Part shown: one piece after another, positions 25,458-33,954 of the stretch
Numbering within the stretch: position 1 is the first letter of the stretch
Layout of the letters: each line of letters opens with the position of its first letter
NCBI GenBank assembly: GCA_003525905.1
Contig: DQIA01000118.1
Location: 9,248 to 73,247, forward strand
Reading direction: 5' to 3'
Length of the DNA: 64,000 nucleotides
Source of the DNA: Clostridiales bacterium
GTDB taxonomy: Bacteria; Bacillota; Clostridia; Oscillospirales; Oscillospiraceae
The notes under the pieces: model-generated
The model's input: only the letters and a program-made list of their open reading frames with translations
The model's database searches: none
What the model was told of the DNA's origin: nothing
Program-made: the position numbers and the translations under genes

Positions 25458-26190
25458 TGTCATCATCTCCGTGCAGAATCTCTGCAAGTATTTCAAAAAG
25501 GACGCCATCCGCGCGCTGGACGGCATCTCCGTCGATATCCGGCAGGGCGATGTCATCGCGGCCATCGGCCCCTCCGGCTCCGGCAAGAGCACGTTCCTGC
25601 GCAGCCTGAACCTGCTGGAAACGCCGACGAGCGGATCTATCCTGTTCCACGGCGTCGATATCACGCAGAAAAAGGTCAACATCGACCAGCTGCGCCAGAA
25701 GATGGGCATGGTCTTCCAGCATTTCAACCTCTTCCCGCACCGGACGATTCTGCAAAACATGACCCTGGCACCGGAAAAGGTGCTCCGTGTGCCGCACGAG
25801 GCCGCGTCGGAAAAGGCTCTGCAGCTGCTGCGCCGCGTCGGCCTCGAGGACCGTGCCGACGCCTATCCCATCCAGCTCTCCGGCGGCCAGAAGCAGCGTG
25901 TGGCCATCGTGCGCGCGCTCATGATGGAGCCGGAGGTCATGCTGTTCGACGAGCCGACATCCGCGCTCGACCCCGAGATGGTCGGCGAGGTGCTCGACGT
26001 CATGAAGGAGCTGGCGCACACCGGCATGACCATGGTCGTCGTCACGCATGAGATGGGCTTTGCCCGCGAGGTCGGAAACCGCGTACTCTTCCTCGATCAG
26101 GGCAAGCTCGTCGAGGAGGGCACGCCGGAGCAGATCTTCGGCGCGCCGAAAAACCCGCGGCTTCAGGAATTTTTGGCAAAAGTGCTTTGA
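25441..26190 (+). CDS. Amino acid ABC transporter ATP-binding protein
   Basis: The cytoplasmic ATPase of the importer, 249 aa. Walker [10 protein letters not shown] (~residues 42-50), Q-loop in [12 protein letters not shown], signature [15 protein letters not shown], Walker [15 protein letters not shown] and the switch His in [13 protein letters not shown] are all present. The sequence is closest to GlnQ/HisP-type proteins. The start is GTG at 25441 after AAAGGAG, inside the permease 3' end. A terminator follows 6 bp after the stop. Confidence 0.96.
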   Translation: MATADNVIISVQNLCKYFKKDAIRALDGISVDIRQGDVIAAIGPSGSGKSTFLRSLNLLETPTSGSILFHGVDITQKKVNIDQLRQKMGMVFQHFNLFPHRTILQNMTLAPEKVLRVPHEAASEKALQLLRRVGLEDRADAYPIQLSGGQKQRVAIVRALMMEPEVMLFDEPTSALDPEMVGEVLDVMKELAHTGMTMVVVTHEMGFAREVGNRVLFLDQGKLVEEGTPEQIFGAPKNPRLQEFLAKVL

Positions 26191-26196
26191 GTTTCA

Positions 26197-26232
26197 AAAA
26201 ACGGGATCGCCTCGTCGGCGGTCCCGTTTTCT
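26197..26232 (+). terminator. Terminator after the importer operon
   Basis: AAAACGGGA..CGCC against GGCG..TCCCGTTTT with a 5 nt loop and one mismatch; A-rich 5' and T-rich 3' arms allow function in both directions, also serving the convergent AraC-type gene. Confidence 0.85.
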
Positions 26233-26235
26233 GTA

Positions 26236-27054
26236 TCAGGTATGCTCCTGCCCGGCGCGGTAGACGCTCGGGGAGCAGCCCTCGCTGGCGGCAAACACGC
26301 GCGAGAAATAGAGCGCGTCCGGGTAGCCGACGGACCACGCGATCTCGGAGATATGCATTGTCGTGCCGCGCAGCAGGGTGCGCGCCGTTTTCAGCCGGGT
26401 CTCCCGCAGCAGGGCGGTGGGGGAGCGGCCGAAGCGCTGCATGAAGCCGCGGTAGAGCCAGCTGCGGCTCACCCCGGCAAAGGCGGCGATGTCGTCGACG
26501 GTGATGGGCTCGGCGTAGTTGTTCTCGATATAGGCCGCCGCGCGGTCGATGACGTCTCCGCGGTCCTCTGGGCCTTCCCGTCCCTCGATGAGCTTGCCGA
26601 GCAGCAGGTAGGCATAGCCCAGCATCTGCGTCCGGCTCCACGCGGACTGGCCGCGCGCCTCGTAGATCGCCGTGATGTAGCGCTGGAACGTCCGCCCAAA
26701 GTCGATGTGCAGCACGGGCGCGTCCGGGCGCAGGTCCGTGCGCGCCAGCAGGGCGGCGGCATCCGGCCCGCTGAAGCCGAGCCAGTAGTATTCCCACGGC
26801 GATTCCGTGTCTGCCTCGTAGCTCACCACGACATTCGGCCAGACGAGAAAGACCTCACCCGCGCGCACGGGGAAGGCCCGCCCGGCCGCCGTGAACGTCC
26901 CGCGGCCGGAGACAACGTAGTGGATGAGATAGTGATCCCGCACGCCCGCGCCCCAGCGGTAGCCGGGTGTGCATTGCTGAAACCCGACATTTTTTACCGA
27001 CAGCGGCAGAGCGGCGCCGTCGGATTTATAGGAATTCTTGAAGTAAACTGCCAT
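26236..27054 (-). CDS. AraC family transcriptional regulator
   Basis: 272 aa with an N-terminal AraC-type cupin sensing domain (HYLIHYVVSGRGTFTAAGR and FLVWPNVVVSYEAD) and a C-terminal double helix-turn-helix: VDDIAAFAGVSRSWLYRGFMQRFG and ISEIAWSVGYPDALYFSRVFAASEGCSPSVYR. The ATG at 27054 follows GGGAGGCGGG. It is divergent from galK-galT-galE with a 155 bp shared regulatory region, so it is the likely galactose-responsive regulator; this rests on position only. Confidence 0.9.
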   Translation of the reverse strand: MAVYFKNSYKSDGAALPLSVKNVGFQQCTPGYRWGAGVRDHYLIHYVVSGRGTFTAAGRAFPVRAGEVFLVWPNVVVSYEADTESPWEYYWLGFSGPDAAALLARTDLRPDAPVLHIDFGRTFQRYITAIYEARGQSAWSRTQMLGYAYLLLGKLIEGREGPEDRGDVIDRAAAYIENNYAEPITVDDIAAFAGVSRSWLYRGFMQRFGRSPTALLRETRLKTARTLLRGTTMHISEIAWSVGYPDALYFSRVFAASEGCSPSVYRAGQEHT

Positions 27055-27123
27055 GATACCCGCCTCCCGTACCAGAATACCACAAAAGGCAACAAATTTC
27101 CATATCAGCGCTTGAAAATTCCA

Positions 27124-27151
27124 TTGCATCCGCAACATATTTCCCTAAAAT
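27124..27151 (+). promoter_or_regulatory. Promoter of the gal operon
   Basis: TTGCAT (27124-27129), 16 nt, TAAAAT (27146-27151), 59 bp before galK. The AraC-type regulator probably binds near here; no clear repeat of its sites was resolved. Confidence 0.6.
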
Positions 27152-27209
27152 AGAGATATCGGTAATAAAAAGCGAACAAAAAGAAATCACAGAAAGGTGC
27201 GTCATCCAG

Positions 27210-28397
27210 ATGTACGAATCTCTTAAGAAGCGCTTTACAGAGCAGTTCGGCACGAAGCCCGGCTTCGTATTCTCCGCACCCGGCCGCACGGAGATCGGCG
27301 GCAACCACACGGACCATCAGCACGGCTGCGTGCTGGCGGGCGCCGTGAACCTCGACACCGTGGCGGCCGTCGCCCGCAGCGAGCGCGGCGCGATCCGCGT
27401 GCTGTCCGAGGGCTATCCCCTCTGCGAGGTCTCCCTGTCGGAGCTGGAGGCCGTCCCCGCCGAGGCGGGCACGACGAAGGCCCTCATCCGCGGCATTGCC
27501 GCGCGGTTCGCCGCGCTGGGCCATGCGCCCGTGGCCTTTGACGCCTATGTGACTTCCACGGTGCTGCCGGGCAGCGGCCTGTCGTCCTCGGCGGCGTTCG
27601 AGGTCCTTATCGGTGTGATCCTGAACCACCTCGGCAGCTGCGGCCTGACGGCCCCGGAGATCGCGCAGGTCGGCCAGTATGCCGAAAACGTCTACTTCGG
27701 CAAGCCCTGCGGCCTGATGGATCAGACGGCCTCCGCCGTCGGCAACATCATCGGCATCGACTTTGCCGATCCGGCCCATCCGAAGATCCAGCCCGTCGCC
27801 TTTGACTTCGCGTCCTGCGGCTACAGCCTGTGCATCATCGATTCCGGCGCGAGCCACAGCGACCTGACGGACTGCTACGCCGCCATCACGAACGAGCTGA
27901 AGGCCGTGTGCAGCGTGTTCGGCAAGGAGGCCCTGCGCGATGTGCCGGAGGACGAGTTCTACGCCCGCCTCGGCGAGGTGCGGCAGGCGGCAGGGGACCG
28001 CGCCGTGCTGCGCGCGATCCATGTCTATGAGGACAACAAGCGCGTTCGTCTGCAGCTGCGTGCACTCGAAAACGACAATTTTCCCGCCTTCCTTGAGTAC
28101 GTCAAGGAATCCGGCGATTCGTCGTGGATGTATCTGCAGAATGTGATCCCCGAGGGCCGCACGGCCCGTCAGGAGGTCGCGTTCGCGCTGGCGCTGGCCA
28201 AGCACCTGCTGGGCGGCCATGGCGCATGCCGCGTGCACGGCGGCGGCTTTGCGGGCACCATTCAGGCCTTCGTGCCGAATGAGCAGCTCGAGGAATTCCG
28301 CGGCGGCATCGAGGCTGTCCTGGGCGAGGGCAGCTGCCATGTGCTGTCCATCCGCCCGGAGGGCGGCATTCTGGCGGAGGTGTGCAGCCATGATTGA
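27210..28397 (+). CDS. galK: Galactokinase
   Basis: A GHMP kinase that phosphorylates alpha-D-galactose at C1 in the Leloir pathway. It is 395 aa, standard length. The galactokinase signature GRTEIGGNHTDHQHG is at residues ~30-44, the GHMP ATP-binding loop PGSGLSSSAAFE at ~125-136, and the C-terminal motif GGGFAGTIQAF near 345. GAAAGG precedes the ATG at some distance. It overlaps galT by 8 bp (ATGATTGA). Confidence 0.96.
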   Translation: MYESLKKRFTEQFGTKPGFVFSAPGRTEIGGNHTDHQHGCVLAGAVNLDTVAAVARSERGAIRVLSEGYPLCEVSLSELEAVPAEAGTTKALIRGIAARFAALGHAPVAFDAYVTSTVLPGSGLSSSAAFEVLIGVILNHLGSCGLTAPEIAQVGQYAENVYFGKPCGLMDQTASAVGNIIGIDFADPAHPKIQPVAFDFASCGYSLCIIDSGASHSDLTDCYAAITNELKAVCSVFGKEALRDVPEDEFYARLGEVRQAAGDRAVLRAIHVYEDNKRVRLQLRALENDNFPAFLEYVKESGDSSWMYLQNVIPEGRTARQEVAFALALAKHLLGGHGACRVHGGGFAGTIQAFVPNEQLEEFRGGIEAVLGEGSCHVLSIRPEGGILAEVCSHD

Positions 28398-29892
28398 CGC
28401 CTGCATCGCCGGCCTGCTCCGCTATGCGGAGGATACCGGCCTCATCGAGGCGGACGACCGTCTCTGGGCGCGCAACCGTCTGCTTGAGGCCCTGCAGCTC
28501 GACGGCTGCGACCCAAACTGCGCCCCGGCGGAGCTGCCGCTGGCAGACCTGCTCCGCGAACTGACGGAGGACGCCGTTTCCCGCGGCGTTGCACAGGATA
28601 ATTCCGTGGCGCGCGACCTGTTTGATACGAAGCTGATGGGCGTGCTGACGCCTGCGCCGCATGAGGTGCGGGCCAAATTCCGCAGCCTGTATGCCGTTTC
28701 GCCGGAGCAGGCGACGGACTGGTTCTACGCCTTCAGCCAGAACACGAATTATATCCGCCGCGACCGCATCGCGCGCGATCAGAAGTGGGTCTACGAGAGC
28801 GCCTACGGTCCGCTGGACATCACGATCAACCTCTCCAAGCCGGAGAAGGACCCGCGCGCCATTGCGGCGGCCAAGCTCGCGCCGCAGTCCGGCTATCCCA
28901 AGTGCGCTCTCTGCGCCGAAAACGAGGGCTATGCCGGACGGATGAACCACCCGGCCCGCCAGAATCACCGTGTCATTCCCGTGACGATCAACGGCAGCGG
29001 CTGGTATCTGCAGTATTCGCCGTATGTCTATTATAACGAGCACTGCATCGTCTTCAACGGCACGCATACGCCGATGAAGATCGACCGCGCGGCCTTCCGC
29101 AAGCTGCTGGACTTCGTCGGCCAGTTCCCGCACTACTTTGTCGGCTCGAACGCCGACCTGCCCATCGTCGGCGGCTCCATCCTGAGCCACGATCATTTCC
29201 AGGGTGGGCACTACACATTTGCCATGGAGCGCGCGCCTGTCGAGGAGCCTGTCCGCTTCCGCGGCTTTGACGATATCCGCGCAGGCATCGTCAAGTGGCC
29301 GATGTCCGTTCTGCGCCTGACCGGCCCGGACAGCGACCGCCTTGTGGAGCTGGCCGACCGTATCCTGCGCGCATGGCGCGGCTACACGGACGAGAGTGCC
29401 TTCGTCTTTGCCGAGACGGACGGCGAGCCGCACAACACCATCACACCCATTGCCCGCCGCCGCGGCGTAGACTATGAGCTGGACCTCGTCCTGCGCAATA
29501 ACATCACAACGCCGGAGCATCCGCTCGGCGTGTTCCACCCGCATGCGGCCCTGCACCATATCAAAAAAGAGAACATCGGCCTCATCGAGGTCATGGGCCT
29601 TGCCGTTCTGCCCGCCCGCCTGAAGGGCGAGCTGGCCGCACTGGAGCAGGCCATCCTGTCCGGCGCGGACATCCGCGCAGACGAGACCCTCGGCAAGCAT
29701 GCTGACTGGGTCGAAGAGCTGAAAACGCGTTACACGTTCACACCGGAAAACACGGCGGACATTCTGCGCCGGGAGGTCGGCGCAGTGTTTGCGCAGGTGC
29801 TGGAAGACGCGGGCGTCTTCAAACGAAATGAAGCCGGGCGGGCGGCATTCCGCCGCTTCCTCGGCACTGCAGATCAGGAGGGATCGTTATGA
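28390..29892 (+). CDS. galT: UDP-glucose--hexose-1-phosphate uridylyltransferase (Firmicute type)
   Basis: Exchanges UMP between UDP-glucose and galactose-1-phosphate. At 500 aa it is the long class II GalT of Firmicutes, not the 350 aa HIT-type enzyme. Family landmarks include SYGPLDITINLSKPEKDP-like AYGPLDITINLSKPEKDPRA, YPKCALCAENEGYAGR, GSILSHDHFQGG and NNITTPEHPLGVFHPH. The start lies inside galK, and the stop overlaps galE by 4 bp, so the operon is tightly coupled. Confidence 0.95.
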   Translation: MIDACIAGLLRYAEDTGLIEADDRLWARNRLLEALQLDGCDPNCAPAELPLADLLRELTEDAVSRGVAQDNSVARDLFDTKLMGVLTPAPHEVRAKFRSLYAVSPEQATDWFYAFSQNTNYIRRDRIARDQKWVYESAYGPLDITINLSKPEKDPRAIAAAKLAPQSGYPKCALCAENEGYAGRMNHPARQNHRVIPVTINGSGWYLQYSPYVYYNEHCIVFNGTHTPMKIDRAAFRKLLDFVGQFPHYFVGSNADLPIVGGSILSHDHFQGGHYTFAMERAPVEEPVRFRGFDDIRAGIVKWPMSVLRLTGPDSDRLVELADRILRAWRGYTDESAFVFAETDGEPHNTITPIARRRGVDYELDLVLRNNITTPEHPLGVFHPHAALHHIKKENIGLIEVMGLAVLPARLKGELAALEQAILSGADIRADETLGKHADWVEELKTRYTFTPENTADILRREVGAVFAQVLEDAGVFKRNEAGRAAFRRFLGTADQEGSL

Positions 29893-30896
29893 AAATTCTG
29901 GTAACCGGCGGCGCGGGCTTCATCGGCAGCCACACCTGCGTCGAGCTGCTTGAGGCGGGCCACGACGTCGTCATTCTGGACGACCTGTCCAATGCGTCCG
30001 GTACGGTCATCGACAAGATCGAGACCATCACGGGCAAGCGCCCCGCGTTCTATCAGGCGGATGCGAAGGACCGCGCCGTCCTGCATGAGATCTTCACGGC
30101 GCACCGCATCGATGCCGTCGTGCATTTTGCGGGCTTCAAGGCGGTCGGCGAGAGCTGCCATATCCCGCTGGCCTATTACCGCAATAATCTGGATTCCACG
30201 CTGGCCCTGCTCGAGGAAATGGCGCAGGCGGGCTGCACGCGCTTCGTGTTCTCGTCCTCCGCGACGGTCTATGGCCCGGACAACGCCATCCCCTATGTCG
30301 AGACGATGCCCACCTATGTCGCAACGAACCCCTACGGCTGGACGAAGGTCATGATCGAGCAGATCCTGCGCGACTACTGCACCGCAACGCCGGGCTTCAC
30401 GGCCGTGCTGCTGCGCTACTTCAACCCCATCGGCGGCCATCCCTCAGGCTTGCTCGGCGACGATCCGAACGGTATCCCGAACAACCTCATGCCCTATATC
30501 GCCCGCGTGGCGGCCGGTCAGCTGGACAAGCTGACGATCTTCGGCGACGACTATCCCACACCGGACGGCACCTGCCGCCGCGACTATCTGCATGTCGTCG
30601 ATCTGGCCAAGGGCCATCTCAAGGCCATCGACTATGCCATGGAGCACACGGGCGCGGAGGCCTTCAACTTGGGCACCGGCCACGCCGTGAGCGTGCTGGA
30701 GCTGGTCAACACGTTTATGGAGGCCACGGGCGTAAATGTGCCCTATGTCATCGGCCCGCGCCGTGAGGGCGACCTGCCCCAGATGTGGGCGGACACGCAC
30801 AAAGCGGAGACCGTCCTCGGTTGGAAGGCCGAGAAGACCGTGGCCGATATGTGCCGCGACAGCTGGAACTTCGTCTGCAGCGTGAAGAAGCAGTAA
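29889..30896 (+). CDS. galE: UDP-glucose 4-epimerase
   Basis: An NAD-dependent epimerase interconverting UDP-galactose and UDP-glucose. It is 335 aa, a short-chain dehydrogenase fold: N-terminal GGAGFIGSHT (residues 7-16), substrate Ser in SSSATVYG, and the catalytic pair in NPYGWTK (Tyr..Lys). GGAGGG precedes the start; ATGA overlap with galT. The last gene of the galKTE operon, followed by a bidirectional terminator. Confidence 0.97.
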   Translation: MKILVTGGAGFIGSHTCVELLEAGHDVVILDDLSNASGTVIDKIETITGKRPAFYQADAKDRAVLHEIFTAHRIDAVVHFAGFKAVGESCHIPLAYYRNNLDSTLALLEEMAQAGCTRFVFSSSATVYGPDNAIPYVETMPTYVATNPYGWTKVMIEQILRDYCTATPGFTAVLLRYFNPIGGHPSGLLGDDPNGIPNNLMPYIARVAAGQLDKLTIFGDDYPTPDGTCRRDYLHVVDLAKGHLKAIDYAMEHTGAEAFNLGTGHAVSVLELVNTFMEATGVNVPYVIGPRREGDLPQMWADTHKAETVLGWKAEKTVADMCRDSWNFVCSVKKQ

Positions 30897-30920
30897 TGTC
30901 CGGTCAGGAATCGGAATAAC

Positions 30921-30956
30921 AAAACAGCCGTCTCATTACGAGATGGCTGTTTTTGC
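30921..30956. terminator. Bidirectional terminator between galE and the glycosyltransferase gene
   Basis: AAAACAGCC.TCTC and GAGA.GGCTGTTTT with a short loop (30921-30954). It serves galE on plus and overlaps the 3' end of the convergent glycosyltransferase gene on minus. Confidence 0.85.
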
Positions 30957-32225
30957 TGTCTGCATCTCGTCGATCCCGGCGGCGCAGTCGTGCGGGATCG
31001 GCTTCCAGTCCACATGGGAAAACAGCGCGATGACCGTGCTGATGCGGCCGATGACGTCGAACAGCGGGAACGTCACGGCAAACCAGAGCTTCCGGTACCA
31101 CGGCAGGGCGGGCATATGCTGCCGCTCCGTCAGGAAGACATAGAGTGCGATGACCGCATTCCGCAGCCAGCGCTTTCCGAAGCCGGCGGCCCACGCCAGC
31201 AGTGCCGCGCCGACCACGCCGAAGCTCTCCTTTGTGAACAGCCACAGTGCAAGGGCGCACAGCAGACGGGCGGCGTAGGTGAAGATGCTCCACAGCGCGC
31301 GGGGGCAGACGAGCAGGAACATGTCGTAGGACATGAAAGCCGTCGGGGCGTCGTGCGACGTGAACACATGCTTCCACAGCGGCCAGCCCGTCTCGGCAAA
31401 GGCCTGCAGGTGACCCTTTGCCCAGCGGATGCGCTGGCGCAGCGCGATGCGCAGGGAGACGGGCTGCTCGTCATAGAACACGGCTGCATCGCAGTAGGAG
31501 ATGGGATAGCCTGCAGCGACGGCGTCAGCCGTAAAGGCGCGGTCCTCCGTCAGCGAGGTGTAGTGCCAGCCGTTTTTGACCAGCTCAGAGGCGAACAGGA
31601 AGCCCGTGCCCTGAATGCGCGTGGCCAGCCCGAACACGGAGCGGGCGCGGTGTTCCATGCGCACGGTGCGCAGCCAGTGCAGGGCATAGGAGGCGGAGAT
31701 CCAGTTGTCGCCGAAATTTTTGCTGGCACGGCAGGACGTTACGATGCGCTCGCCTGCGTCAAAGGCCTCGTTCATGCGCGAGACATAGTCACGGTTGAGC
31801 AGATTGTCTGCGTCAAATACAAAATAGCCCTCAAAGGCATCCGTTCCGTAGTCCCGCGCGATGCAGGAGAACAGATATTCCAGCGCGTAGCCCTTTGTGC
31901 GGTGGTCTGGGTCGCAGCGCTCATAGCAGACCGCGCCGCCGCTGCGCGCCGCCTGCGCCGTCCCGTCCGTGCAGTTGTCGGCCACGACAAAGACCGTGAG
32001 CAGCTCCGATGGGTAGTCCTGCAGGCGGATGCTCTCGAGCAGACGGCCGATGACGGCCTCTTCGTTGCGGGCTGCAATGACGATGGCATAGCGGTGCTGC
32101 CGCCGTGCGGGTGCAAAGCGCCGTGTGGCGAACAGACCGACGATGGCGTAGACGGTATAATAGCAGCTCATCGCGCCGAGCAGGGCGCCGATGGCGGCAA
32201 AAATTTTGGGCAGCAGATGCAGCAT
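30936..32225 (-). CDS. Membrane glycosyltransferase, family 2
   Basis: 429 aa. An N-terminal membrane helix (~5-28) is followed by a GT-A domain with IVIAARNEEAVIGRLLESI, the nucleotide-binding VADNCTDGT, the metal-binding YFVFDADN, TEDRAF and QRIRWAKG (Q..RW of processive synthases), then three or four C-terminal membrane helices. This layout resembles hyaluronan/cellulose-synthase-like enzymes making or exporting a beta-linked polymer; the product is unknown. The ATG at 32225 has GAGGAAG upstream. It stands alone, downstream of sigF in the same direction. Confidence 0.85.
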   Translation of the reverse strand: MLHLLPKIFAAIGALLGAMSCYYTVYAIVGLFATRRFAPARRQHRYAIVIAARNEEAVIGRLLESIRLQDYPSELLTVFVVADNCTDGTAQAARSGGAVCYERCDPDHRTKGYALEYLFSCIARDYGTDAFEGYFVFDADNLLNRDYVSRMNEAFDAGERIVTSCRASKNFGDNWISASYALHWLRTVRMEHRARSVFGLATRIQGTGFLFASELVKNGWHYTSLTEDRAFTADAVAAGYPISYCDAAVFYDEQPVSLRIALRQRIRWAKGHLQAFAETGWPLWKHVFTSHDAPTAFMSYDMFLLVCPRALWSIFTYAARLLCALALWLFTKESFGVVGAALLAWAAGFGKRWLRNAVIALYVFLTERQHMPALPWYRKLWFAVTFPLFDVIGRISTVIALFSHVDWKPIPHDCAAGIDEMQTAKTAIS

Positions 32226-32321
32226 AGGCGGCACTTCCTCTTTCGAACTCAAAATGCACGCCTGATTATAGCACAGAAGGTCGAAAAAGGAAATGCTGCC
32301 CGGATTAAGATTTTATGAACG

Positions 32322-33020
32322 TTAGATGTGTTGACGCAGTGCCGCAAGAGCCTTTTTCTCGATGCGGGAGATCTGCACCTGCGAAACGCCGAGAATTTTG
32401 GCCGTTTTGTCCTGCGTCAGGCCGTGAAAATAGCGCAGGCGGATGACCATCTGCTCGCGGTCGGTGAGCTGGGCGATCGCCTCGCGCAGCGCAATGCGTT
32501 CCAATATTTTCTCCTCCATTTCTCCCTCGGTCAGGACGTCCTCCAGCGCAAAGCCGTCCTCGCCGGAGCGCCGCTGCAGGGACTCCGTCGCGCAGGTGGC
32601 TGTCTCGGCTACGGCGATGTCCTCCGGCTGCAGGGCCGTGGCCTCGCTCAGCTCTGCCAGCGTTGGCTCGCGGCCGAGCGTGCCGGTCAGCCGCTGACGC
32701 GCGGTGCGGATGAGGGCGGCGCGTTCCTTCAGGCTGCGGCTGACCTTGATGGTGCCGTCGTCCCGCAGAAAGCGGCGGATCTCGCCCGCGATCTTCGGCA
32801 CGGCATAGGTGGAAAACTGCGTGCCGTAGCTCAGGTCGAACCCGGCCACGGCCTTGAGAAAGCCGAGGCAGCCGAGCTGATACAGGTCGTCCGGGTCGAC
32901 GCCGCGCCCGAAAAATCGCCGCGCGACGGACCAAACGAGGCCGGAATTCGCCTGAATCAGCGCCTCTCCCGCCTCGCGGTCTCCGTCGCGGGCGCGGATG
33001 AGCAGCTCCTCCTGATTCAT
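32322..33020 (-). CDS. sigF: RNA polymerase sporulation sigma factor SigF
   Basis: The forespore-specific early sigma factor, 232 aa. Region 2 is clear (DPDDLYQLGCLGFLKAVAGFDLSYGTQFSTYAVPKIAGEIRRFLRDD), then region 3 (KVSRSLKER) and the region 4 helix-turn-helix (LTQDKTAKILGVSQVQISRIEKKAL). It could be confused with SigG or SigE, but the preceding spoIIAA and spoIIAB fix it as SigF. The start overlaps spoIIAB by 4 bp. Confidence 0.96.
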   Translation of the reverse strand: MNQEELLIRARDGDREAGEALIQANSGLVWSVARRFFGRGVDPDDLYQLGCLGFLKAVAGFDLSYGTQFSTYAVPKIAGEIRRFLRDDGTIKVSRSLKERAALIRTARQRLTGTLGREPTLAELSEATALQPEDIAVAETATCATESLQRRSGEDGFALEDVLTEGEMEEKILERIALREAIAQLTDREQMVIRLRYFHGLTQDKTAKILGVSQVQISRIEKKALAALRQHI

Positions 33021-33457
33021 TTTTTTCCACCCCGGCGTACAATCCGGCGCTTCATATGGACGGTCGTACCCTTGCCGGGCACGGAGCTGATGCGGAACTC
33101 GGTCATAAAGCTTTCCATGATGGTAATGCCCATGCCGGAGCGCTCCTCTCCACCGGTCGTGAACATGGGACGGCAGGCCTGCTCAAGGTCCGCGATGCCG
33201 CAGCCGCGGTCCTTGACCATAATGTCCAGCACATTGTCCGGCAGCAGCCGTGCCCGCAGGATGACCGGCCCGATCGTCTCGGGGTAGGCGTGGACGATGC
33301 AGTTCGTCACGGCCTCGGACACGGCCGTCTTGATGTCGCCCAGCTCGTCGAGCGTCGGGTCGAGCTGCGCGGCAAAGCAGGCAATGGCAGAGCGCGCAAA
33401 GGCCTCATTGGCCGAGCGGCTGGGAAATTCCAGATTCATGTAGTTTTCGCTCTTCAT
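33017..33457 (-). CDS. spoIIAB: Anti-sigma F factor SpoIIAB
   Basis: A GHKL-fold serine kinase and anti-sigma factor that holds SigF and phosphorylates SpoIIAA. It is 146 aa. The N-box ETVSEAVTN-type segment is AVSEAVTNCIVHAYP (~residues 46-60), the G1 box is DRGCGI and G2 is RSGMGITIM. The start is taken at 33457 because GGGAGG lies 10 nt upstream; this places it in an ATGA overlap with spoIIAA. An in-frame ATG 9 bases earlier abuts the site. Confidence 0.96.
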   Translation of the reverse strand: MKSENYMNLEFPSRSANEAFARSAIACFAAQLDPTLDELGDIKTAVSEAVTNCIVHAYPETIGPVILRARLLPDNVLDIMVKDRGCGIADLEQACRPMFTTGGEERSGMGITIMESFMTEFRISSVPGKGTTVHMKRRIVRRGGKK

Positions 33458-33774
33458 CGGTTGCATTCCTCCCTGATCTCCGTGATTTTTTCGATGCCCG
33501 CCGCGCGCAGCACCTTATAGGGCTGGGGCGGGATGTTCTGCAGCAGCAGGCGGCCCTGCAGCGTGTTCATGCGGCGCAGTGTATGGATGACCACGGCGAT
33601 CCCGCTGGAATCCATGAATGTCACATCGCGGAAGTCCAGAATGCAGCGAAGGGGAAGGTAGAGATCGATCTTGGCTGACAGCGCCTGCATGATTTCCCGG
33701 GCGGCATGGTGGTCGATCTCGCCCCGCAGAGCGATCGTCAGCTGCCTGTCCTGCACATAGCTCGTCAGATTCAT
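33454..33774 (-). CDS. spoIIAA: Anti-sigma F factor antagonist SpoIIAA
   Basis: A STAS-domain protein of 106 aa that, when dephosphorylated, releases SigF from SpoIIAB. The phosphorylation motif DVTFMDSSGIAVVI contains Ser56 and Ser57; the second corresponds to the regulated serine of Bacillus. GGAGG precedes the ATG at 33774. It is the first gene of spoIIAA-spoIIAB-sigF. An intrinsic terminator lies only about 25 bp upstream of its start. Confidence 0.95.
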   Translation of the reverse strand: MNLTSYVQDRQLTIALRGEIDHHAAREIMQALSAKIDLYLPLRCILDFRDVTFMDSSGIAVVIHTLRRMNTLQGRLLLQNIPPQPYKVLRAAGIEKITEIREECNR

Positions 33775-33796
33775 TGGTATGGTTCGCCTCCAGCAA

Positions 33797-33832
33797 AAAA
33801 AATAACGCACACGGAACCCGTGTGCGTTTAGT
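33797..33832 (-). terminator. Intrinsic terminator immediately upstream of spoIIAA
   Basis: On the minus strand AACGCACACGG, short loop, CCGTGTGCGTT, then eight T. It ends the GerMN transcript. A TATACT box lies at its 5' edge. The remaining 33833-33954 region holds one more hairpin (GCCCGCGC arms, 33843-33878). Confidence 0.85.
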
Positions 33833-33954
33833 ATAAAGCACTGCCCGCGCGCCGTTTGTCGAAGCGGATGCGCGGGCGGCAAAAATTACGGAGAACGAGC
33901 AATCAACACAGAACGATTACTCAGCAGAGATTGACAAATCAAAGGAGGATCCAA

